Part shown: in pieces, positions 15,130-19,875 of the stretch | How the letters are laid out: the number at the start of each line of letters is the position of its first letter | Numbering within the stretch: the first letter of the stretch is position 1 | Origin: Planctomycetota bacterium | GTDB taxonomy: Bacteria > Planctomycetota > Planctomycetia > Pirellulales > Pirellulaceae | Assembly: GCA_023430365.1 (NCBI GenBank) | Contig: JAEZAS010000472.1 | Coordinates: 1 to 19,875 of the forward strand | Reading direction: 5' to 3' | Length of the DNA: 19,875 bases | The notes under the pieces: model-generated | What the model saw: the letters and a program-made list of their open reading frames with translations, nothing else | What the model was told of the DNA's origin: nothing | Database searches by the model: none | Translations under genes and position numbers: made by a program

Positions 15130-16254
15130 ATGTCCTCCGCCTATCCCGGCCCTGGTCACGACGGGCCGCTGCCATACGACGCTTCGGTTCCTCGTGGACC
15201 CTCTCCGGCCGTTCCGGGGCCCTACTCAAGCCTGGGCCCGCGCCCCGGCGAGCACTTTGACGCCAGCTCGCTCCCGCAGGGAGACGCGTACAACCGCCAG
15301 CCAGCCGTCATCGACGAGCAGCCGGCCAGCGAAGCCCCGCCGCGCCGCACCTGGCTGCCGATCATCCTCTTCCTGCTGACCTGCGCGTCGACGTTTTTTG
15401 TCGGCTGCATGCGGTGGGTTCCGCTGGACTACATCACCAGCTGCTTTCCACCGAGTTCGCCTTACGAACCGCCCGCCTTCCACTTCGACGCCACTCCGCT
15501 CCGCCGCGCGATCTATTCCAATTGGGACGAAGGCCTCATCTACATGGGGTGCGTGCTCGGGATTCTCTTCGCGCACGAAATGGGGCACTTCATCCTGACG
15601 CTGGTTCACCGCGTGCGGGCGAGCTATCCCTACTTCATTCCACTGCCGATCACTCCGACAGGGACCATCGGCGCCGTGATCGCAATGGATAGTCGCACCG
15701 CCGACCGTCGGCAGATTTTCGATATCGGTCTGGCCGGCCCGATCGCGGGGCTGATCGTGGCAATCCCGGTGCTCATCTACGGCACGGCGATTCTCGATTT
15801 TGAAAAGCCTGCCAGTGGCGGCCTGACCGTCGGGAATCCACTGCTCGTCGAACTGATGCTCGACTACTGGCAACCCAAGGGCTACGACCCGGATGCGGGC
15901 GTCGCGATGAGCCAGGCAAACGCCTTTTACATGGCCGGCTGGGTCGGCCTGCTGGTAACCGGCTTGAACATGATGCCGGTCAGCCAACTCGACGGCGGGC
16001 ATGTGACCTACGCGCTCCTCGGCCGGCGAGCCCATCTCGTGGCGCGCTTGTTCATCCTGACGGTCTTTGCCTACATGGTTCTCGCGTTGAACTTCATGTG
16101 GATCCTGATGGTGCTGCTGGTGCTGTTCATCGGGACCGATCATCCTCCGACACGCGATGACCGCGTGCCGCTGGGACTGTTTCGCACCATCCTCGGCTGG
16201 CTTTCGCTGCTGATCCCGGTGCTCTGCTTCGCGCCGCGCGCGATTCTTATGTAG
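15130..16254 (+). CDS. Site-2 protease family (M50) intramembrane metalloprotease
   Basis: This 374-residue protein starts at ATG 15130. A proline/serine-rich soluble N-terminus of about 75 residues precedes six to eight membrane segments. The zinc site is complete: HEMGH (H149, E150, H153) inside a helix and LDGGH (D288-H291) with upstream NMMP (N280). FIPLPITPTGTIGAVIAM, ADRRQIFDIGLAGPIAGL and the late IGTDHPP are typical of the PDZ-less S2P group that includes plant EGY proteins. No PDZ domain is present, unlike RseP. Substrates cannot be deduced. It follows the helicase by 106 bases, with a small hairpin (15043-15059) between them. The nearest Shine-Dalgarno-like purine run is 18 bases from the ATG, so the start is somewhat uncertain. 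Confidence 0.9.
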   Translation: MSSAYPGPGHDGPLPYDASVPRGPSPAVPGPYSSLGPRPGEHFDASSLPQGDAYNRQPAVIDEQPASEAPPRRTWLPIILFLLTCASTFFVGCMRWVPLDYITSCFPPSSPYEPPAFHFDATPLRRAIYSNWDEGLIYMGCVLGILFAHEMGHFILTLVHRVRASYPYFIPLPITPTGTIGAVIAMDSRTADRRQIFDIGLAGPIAGLIVAIPVLIYGTAILDFEKPASGGLTVGNPLLVELMLDYWQPKGYDPDAGVAMSQANAFYMAGWVGLLVTGLNMMPVSQLDGGHVTYALLGRRAHLVARLFILTVFAYMVLALNFMWILMVLLVLFIGTDHPPTRDDRVPLGLFRTILGWLSLLIPVLCFAPRAILM

Positions 16255-16278
16255 GCGAGGCGTCGCTGGTAGCCGGTT

Positions 16279-16845
16279 TTAGGGGCCAGCCTGCGGTGGT
16301 GTTTGTGCTCGCTCGAAAACCCGCTGAAACCCTGCGGCGATACGCGGCACAACTTCCATCACTCGTTGTCTTTCAACCAGGCAGACCAGCTGGCACTCGA
16401 AGTCGAAGGCCACGATCGCTGAACGGTCGTCATCGCTCAGCCGCATCGCATGTGTCCAATGGGGCGCACAGTCATCCATGGCCGGCGGCCAAACAAAACT
16501 GGCATCCTCGGTCAGTGAATGGCGCGCGTGGATGAGCCCCGGCGAGCGAGCCAGGTCGAACGTCGCGACGACCTCGTACTCCGCATCCGAGATACTTAGC
16601 GTCTGCACCGGCCCGCTCTGAGACTCGGGTTCTCCGTCCGGCGATTCCGTGTTTCTCTTCTCGGCAATCGGCCGGAGCAGGAGCAGCTCGGTCTGCCGGG
16701 CTCCGCGGATCAGCCGCGACGCCTCCGGACCCCAGACCTCCGCCGCCCGATGCCCTTGCTGCCACCGCCAATACCAAGCAAAAACGGCCAGCCCCAGGGC
16801 CAGCAGCAGGATCGAGGCGACAACAAGCTTTCCACGGTCGGGCAT
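16279..16845 (-). CDS. Membrane-anchored hypothetical protein
   Basis: This is a 188-residue protein from ATG 16845. A single N-terminal helix (LVVASILLLALGLAVFAWYW, residues 7-26) anchors a soluble region. That region contains YEVVATFDLARSPGLIHARHSLTEDASFVWPP, then DRSAIVAFDFECQLVCLVE, patterns I associate with uncharacterised planctomycete proteins. The coding pattern is consistent along its length, but no enzyme motif is visible. It converges with the site-2 protease gene (24-base gap) and its upstream region holds two hairpin repeats. No strong ribosome site is seen. No function is assigned. Confidence 0.65.
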   Translation of the reverse strand: MPDRGKLVVASILLLALGLAVFAWYWRWQQGHRAAEVWGPEASRLIRGARQTELLLLRPIAEKRNTESPDGEPESQSGPVQTLSISDAEYEVVATFDLARSPGLIHARHSLTEDASFVWPPAMDDCAPHWTHAMRLSDDDRSAIVAFDFECQLVCLVERQRVMEVVPRIAAGFQRVFERAQTPPQAGP

Positions 16846-16854
16846 GGGAGTATC

Positions 16855-16882
16855 AAAGTAGCAGGCACACTTCGTGTGCCGT
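16855..16882 (+). repeat. REP-like hairpin, family C copy 1
   Basis: GTAG (16858-16861), a CA linker, then the perfect 7-bp stem GGCACAC-TTC-GTGTGCC (16864-16880). Two further copies at 17314-17341 and 17362-17389 differ by single bases over 28 positions. Confidence 0.85.
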
Positions 16883-16895
16883 GTGGCGCCGTATC

Positions 16896-16922
16896 TCGTA
16901 GCTGAATTCGCCAGAAGTCAGA
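16896..16922 (+). repeat. REP-like hairpin, family A copy 3 (one stem mismatch)
   Basis: TCGTAG (16896-16901) is followed by CTGAATTC-GCCA-GAAGTCAG (16902-16921), differing from the other two copies by one base that breaks one stem pair. It lies 13 bases after a family C hairpin in the gap between divergent genes. Confidence 0.85.
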
Positions 16923-17011
16923 AGCCCCGCAGTTTGAGCCCCATCTGGGCAAAGTGCCAAAACGTGCCGGTTTCCGTTGCCAGGAGCCCCGCCGAAGCGA
17001 AGAACTGCCTA

Positions 17012-17057
17012 TTTTCCGCAGGGAAAACGTGGCTTATATTAGTCAACTTTCCGCAGG
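17012..17057 (+). promoter_or_regulatory. Candidate promoter with flanking direct repeats
   Basis: TATATT (17035-17040) is a good -10 with a weak -35 (TTTTCC, 17012-17017) 17 bases upstream. The decamer TTTCCGCAGG occurs at 17013-17022 and again at 17048-17057, 35 bases apart, so it brackets the -10. The second copy merges with the AGGAG ribosome site of the next gene. The repeats could be regulator sites. Confidence 0.3.
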
Positions 17058-17068
17058 AGTGCTGCAAC

Positions 17069-17302
17069 GTGGCCGACAAGTTCGATCCGTATCGCGAAGC
17101 TCAGGTGGTCGAGATTGAAACCGTTTGGCCGGACGAACTCGAGTACCTCGACGCTGTCGAGCGGTCGAAGATCGAGGCCCGCCTGCACGCCGACCCGGCC
17201 AACTGTGCCGGTCTGGAATACGTGCGAGTGCATACTGGCTTCTGCCGCAAGATCACGGTCAGCCTGGCCGACGTCGAGCGGGTGCAGGCCGCGGCACGCT
17301 AA
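17069..17302 (+). CDS. Small conserved hypothetical protein (77 residues)
   Basis: The GTG start at 17069 is chosen because AGGAG (17055-17059) lies nine bases upstream and the protein-like pattern begins there, while earlier in-frame sequence contains a repeat. The 77 residues are acidic and soluble (VADKFDPYREAQVVEIETVW; YLDAVERSKIEARLHADP; LEYVRVHTGFCRKITVSLAD) with no membrane helix or catalytic motif. I recall similar short proteins from planctomycetes without known function. It precedes aroB on the same strand, but an inverted repeat pair lies in the 125-base gap, so co-transcription is uncertain. Confidence 0.7.
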   Translation: MADKFDPYREAQVVEIETVWPDELEYLDAVERSKIEARLHADPANCAGLEYVRVHTGFCRKITVSLADVERVQAAAR

Positions 17303-17313
17303 CTTCCGACCAT

Positions 17314-17389
17314 AAAGTAGTAGGCACACTCCGTGTGCCGTGCCTCTGCACCGCCACACCGACGGCACACGGAGTGTGCCTGCTACTTT
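17314..17389. repeat. Inverted pair of family C REP-like hairpins (REPIN-like)
   Basis: Two 28-base copies, 17314-17341 (plus) and 17362-17389 (minus), match as inverted repeats at 27 of 28 positions, separated by 20 bases. Each carries GTAG, a two-base linker and the stem GGCACAC-TCC-GTGTGCC. Paired REPs in opposite orientation are the form in which RAYT-linked repeats usually spread. As RNA the pair could form one long hairpin between the 77-residue gene and aroB. Confidence 0.9.
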
Positions 17390-17427
17390 GTGATTTGCCC
17401 TCTTCCGCCATCCTCTCGGAGCCGCCA

Positions 17428-18519
17428 GTGACTGACGAGCCTACCGTAGTTCGTGTCTCGCTGGCCGAACGCAGTTACGAAATCCACATCGGCAGCAACG
17501 TCAACGCCGCGGCGGGCCTCCTCGTCGCCATGCAGATGGGCAGTCGGCATGCGGTGATTGTCACCGATCCGAACGTGCGTCAGCCGCACGCCGAGCGCGT
17601 GATGCAGTCACTGACGGAAGCGGGCGTTCGCGTTGATGGACTGATGGTCGCTGCCGGTGAACAAACCAAGTCGCCGGAACAACTCGTCCGCCTCTGGAAC
17701 GAACTGCTCGAAACGGGCGCCGATCGCAAGTCGGTGATCGTAGCCGTCGGTGGGGGCGTCATCGGCGATCTGGCCGGCTTCCTGGCGGCGACGTACACGC
17801 GCGGCCTGCGATTCCTGCAGGTTCCCACGACGCTGCTGGCCATGGTCGATAGCAGCGTCGGGGGCAAGACGGGCATCAACCTGCCCACCGCCAAGAACAT
17901 GGTTGGCGCGTTCTGGCAGCCGACCGCCGTACTCATCGACACCGAAACGCTCAGCACGCTTCCCGAGCGCGAGTATCGTTCGGGCCTGGCGGAAGTGGTG
18001 AAGTATGGCGTGATCCTCGACGCCAATTTCTTCGAGTATCTGGAAGCCAACGTCGACGGGCTGCTCAAGCGCGACCCTGAGGTGCTGAAGACGATCATCG
18101 CCCGTAGTTGCTGGTTGAAGGCGGGCGTCGTCGAACAGGATGAGCGCGAGGAGAGTGGTTTGCGGGCGGTCCTCAACTACGGCCACACCTACTGCCACGC
18201 GATCGAAGCGGTCGCCGGCTATGGGCAATACTTGCATGGCGAGGCGGTGGCGATCGGCATGGTCTGCGCCTCGCGGCTGGCCGAAAGCTTGGGACGCATC
18301 GACCATCGAACGACCGAGCGTCAGGAGCAGCTTCTCGCCAAGCTCGGCCTGCCGACAGCAGTGCTGGGCCTGGACGACGACGAACTGATTGCCGTGATGC
18401 GTCACGACAAGAAGGTCGAGCACGGACAACTTCGTTTTGTCTTGCCGACGAAGCTCGGGCATGTGGAACTCGTCGGCGGAGTCGATCCCCAAGCGGCCCG
18501 CGCCGCGTTACACTCCTAG
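17428..18519 (+). CDS. aroB: 3-dehydroquinate synthase
   Basis: AroB converts DAHP to 3-dehydroquinate, the second step of the shikimate pathway, using NAD+ and a divalent metal in the cytoplasm. The GTG start at 17428 has CGGAG six to seven bases upstream; the frame is open further upstream but passes through a repeat. The product is 363 residues, the normal length. Motifs: NAD-binding GGGVIGD (108-114) with LAGFLAATY, VPTTLLAMVDSSVGGKTGIN (K147), and metal ligands E189 (GLAEVVKYG), H253 (LNYGHTYCHAIE) and H270 (YLHGEAVAIGM). DKK (about 331-333) and FVLPTKLG follow near the C-terminus. No other aromatic-pathway gene is adjacent. Confidence 0.96.
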   Translation: MTDEPTVVRVSLAERSYEIHIGSNVNAAAGLLVAMQMGSRHAVIVTDPNVRQPHAERVMQSLTEAGVRVDGLMVAAGEQTKSPEQLVRLWNELLETGADRKSVIVAVGGGVIGDLAGFLAATYTRGLRFLQVPTTLLAMVDSSVGGKTGINLPTAKNMVGAFWQPTAVLIDTETLSTLPEREYRSGLAEVVKYGVILDANFFEYLEANVDGLLKRDPEVLKTIIARSCWLKAGVVEQDEREESGLRAVLNYGHTYCHAIEAVAGYGQYLHGEAVAIGMVCASRLAESLGRIDHRTTERQEQLLAKLGLPTAVLGLDDDELIAVMRHDKKVEHGQLRFVLPTKLGHVELVGGVDPQAARAALHS

Positions 18520-18584
18520 ATTCCGCGGAACCCATCGACATTAGGTGTTGCCTTGGGTCGGCTTACCGCAAAAATTAGCTGTCA

Positions 18585-18651
18585 GTCCGCGCGGTGCGCG
18601 GTCGGACACGCTAGGGCAGAGAAATCCGCCACAACTGCAAGCACTGCAGTT
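18585..18651. promoter_or_regulatory. Two hairpins upstream of the response-regulator gene
   Basis: A bulged GC-rich hairpin, GTCCG-CGCG with CGCG-GT-CGGAC, spans 18585-18607. A perfect 7-bp inverted repeat, AACTGCA with TGCAGTT around a 5-base centre, spans 18633-18651. Neither is followed by a T-run. The second lies 36 bases before the response-regulator ATG and would suit a dimeric DNA-binding protein, possibly the regulator itself. Confidence 0.35.
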
Positions 18652-18687
18652 TGTTAGGGCACAAACGGGCATCCGGAGAAACAGATC

Positions 18688-19317
18688 ATGGCAGAGCAAA
18701 CGGTCTTTGTTGTCGACGACGACGCTGGCGTACGGGATTCCGTCGTGGAAATGGTAGGCGTCAAAGGGTACGCCACGCGCAGCTTTCCGTCGGCCGAGGC
18801 CTTTCTTGCCGAATACGACCCCTCGTGGACCGGGTGTCTGGTCACCGACGTCAAAATGGAAGGCATGACGGGCCTGCAGTTGCAGCAAAAGCTGATCGAG
18901 CTCGGCTGTTCGCTGCCGATCATCATCATCACCGGCTACGCCGACGTGCCGATGGCGGTGCGGGCCATGCAGGCCGGGGCGGTGACGTTTCTCGAGAAGC
19001 CGGCCAAGGATCAGGAATTGTGGCGGGCGATTGAGCAGGCGCTCAACATCGGCCAATCGCAGCAGGCAATCCGTCAGCAGAAGTCCGAGATCGAAGGCCG
19101 CCTCGCGACGCTTACCGAGGACGAAGTGCTCGTCTTGCGTAAGCTGCTCGAGGGTCTGCCGAACAAGCGCATCGCCGCCGATCTCGATATTGGCCTGCGA
19201 ACGGTTGAACTTCGCCGTTCAAACATCATGCGCAAGATGGGCGCCGGTTCGCTGCCGGAACTCGTGCGCCTGGCGATTGCTGTCGACTTCCTGAAGGCCG
19301 TGGATACGCCCGCCTAA
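18688..19317 (+). CDS. FixJ/NarL-type response regulator
   Basis: This 209-residue protein starts at ATG 18688 with GGAG 10 bases upstream. An N-terminal receiver domain (about 1-120) has the acidic pocket VVDDD, phospho-acceptor D54 (VTDVKMEGMTG), the Thr of IIITGYADVPMAVRAM and the conserved Lys K104 (FLEKPAKD). The 'MTGLQLQ...GYADVPMAV..MQAGA' pattern is that of the FixJ subfamily. A linker precedes a LuxR-type helix-turn-helix (LTEDEVLVLRKLLEGLPNKR; TVELRRSNIMRKMGAGSLPE). The HTH tracks the family well, although VELRRSNIMRKM replaces the more usual VHRHRANIMEKM. No sensor kinase is adjacent, so it is an orphan in this window. A strong terminator follows, making it a single-gene transcript. 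Confidence 0.93.
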   Translation: MAEQTVFVVDDDAGVRDSVVEMVGVKGYATRSFPSAEAFLAEYDPSWTGCLVTDVKMEGMTGLQLQQKLIELGCSLPIIIITGYADVPMAVRAMQAGAVTFLEKPAKDQELWRAIEQALNIGQSQQAIRQQKSEIEGRLATLTEDEVLVLRKLLEGLPNKRIAADLDIGLRTVELRRSNIMRKMGAGSLPELVRLAIAVDFLKAVDTPA

Positions 19318-19352
19318 GGCGTCCCAGCGAAGTCGGATAACGCGAGCATGCT

Positions 19353-19385
19353 GCGAGGCTCCCCAGTGGAGCCTCGCGTCGTTTT
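19353..19385 (+). terminator. Rho-independent terminator of the response-regulator gene
   Basis: A perfect 10-bp stem, GCGAGGCTCC (19353-19362) with GGAGCCTCGC (19368-19377), encloses the loop CCAGT and is followed by GTCGTTTT. It lies 35 bases after the stop codon. Confidence 0.85.
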
Positions 19386-19388
19386 CAT

Positions 19389-19406
19389 CCCAAGCAAGGG
19401 CTTGGG
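19389..19406 (-). terminator. Small hairpin between convergent genes, possible minus-strand terminator
   Basis: A 7-bp stem, CCCAAGC with GCTTGGG and a 4-base loop, lies 44 bases after the stop of the minus-strand toroid-repeat gene. The T-tract expected on the minus strand is absent, so termination is uncertain. Confidence 0.25.
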
Positions 19407-19450
19407 ACGATGCAATTCTCTCCATTCGCTGTGAGCAACGCAGCGATGCG

Positions 19451-19875
19451 TTAGTTCGTCTTCGGCTTGGCGTACGACAGGGCCAACAGCGCGTAGCCAG
19501 TCGACAGGCTGGCGTCTCCTTCGAGCCACCGCGGGTTCTCGTTCACGAACGAACCGTCCCCGCGCTGCCGGCTGGCTAGTTCTTCAACCAAGTCCTTCCG
19601 CCAGTCGTGGGCCTTGCCCTTGTCGTCGACGAACTTTTCCTCACCCATGGCGTCGAGCGCCTTGGCGAAGGTGTTGTAGTAGTAGTACAACCCAGCTGAA
19701 CCCATGCCCGGATTGCTGTCCAGGTCGTAGTTCTTCTTCAGCCAGTCGACGGCGGCCTTCACGCGCGGATCGTCCGGGCCCACGCCCGCATAGATCATGC
19801 TCTTGAGGCCGGCGTAGGTCATCGAGGCGTAGCATCGCAGGCCCCCCGTCTCGGTTTCGCCCGCCTGGCTCGATC
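19451..19875 (-). CDS. Prenyltransferase/squalene-oxidase repeat protein (partial, 5' end beyond window)
   Basis: The frame is open to the right edge, giving about 140 C-terminal residues before the stop at 19451; an internal Met at 19822 is not the start. The sequence has alpha/alpha-toroid repeats: MTYAGLKSMIYAGVGPDDPR followed by VKAAVDWLKKNYDL, then GLYYYYNTFAKALDAMG, then ASRQRGDGSFVNENPRWLEG with STGYALLALS. The GDGSF-type motif corresponds to the QW-like repeats of terpene cyclases and prenyltransferase subunits. Planctomycete proteins with these repeats are often large secreted or surface proteins without known enzymatic role, so squalene cyclisation should not be assumed. It converges with the response-regulator gene. 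Confidence 0.85.
   Translation of the reverse strand, partial: SSQAGETETGGLRCYASMTYAGLKSMIYAGVGPDDPRVKAAVDWLKKNYDLDSNPGMGSAGLYYYYNTFAKALDAMGEEKFVDDKGKAHDWRKDLVEELASRQRGDGSFVNENPRWLEGDASLSTGYALLALSYAKPKTN

Overview
The window looks like a chromosomal segment of a Planctomycetota bacterium, probably of the Pirellula/Blastopirellula type. This is inferred from the gene styles: a large GATase-like membrane protein, small membrane proteins starting like 'KFTIRGMLLA', a Ski2-like helicase, a PDZ-less site-2 protease and a toroid-repeat protein. High GC, GTG/TTG starts and many intergenic hairpin repeats fit this. No rRNA, tRNA or CRISPR array was recognised. Most genes are ordinary housekeeping or conserved-hypothetical genes. 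The unusual content is between genes.

Layout. 1-2607 (minus): a small two-helix membrane protein followed by a large GATase-like membrane protein that runs off the left edge. 2688-3452 (minus): a secreted CAP-domain protein with a clear terminator. 3608-5845 (plus): a long structured leader and argS, whose product has a coiled-coil insert. 5846-6429: a repeat-rich gap with 4+4 heptamer tandem repeats, a hairpin repeat and a 118-bp nested palindromic element. 6430-6918 (plus): an RDD-family membrane protein whose stop codon lies inside a hairpin repeat. 6998-7749: a frameshifted REP-associated tyrosine transposase (RAYT) between 54-bp inverted REP elements. 7819-9929 (minus): comM and a downstream CxxC protein. 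10236-12441 (plus): a YhdT/PanF-like pair behind a recognisable promoter. 12603-15023 (plus): a Ski2-like helicase. 15130-16254 (plus): a site-2 protease. 16279-16845 (minus): a membrane-anchored hypothetical protein. 17069-18519 (plus): a 77-residue conserved protein and aroB. 18688-19317 (plus): a FixJ-type response regulator with a strong terminator. 19451-right edge (minus): a prenyltransferase/squalene-oxidase repeat protein, truncated at its 5' end.

Functional links are modest. The YhdT-like and PanF-like genes overlap and are probably translationally coupled. comM and its downstream gene probably share a transcript, as do the two leftmost minus-strand genes.

The most notable pattern is a set of several unrelated hairpin-repeat families, all between genes. 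Three of them (CTGAATTC..., GGCACAC... and CTGGGGCA...) carry GTAG or GTGG at or near the 5' foot of the hairpin. That is the layout known for REP sequences acted on by RAYT transposases, and one family directly flanks the local, broken RAYT. At least one GTAG supplies the stop codon of the neighbouring gene. I found no clearly new defence or metabolic system here.
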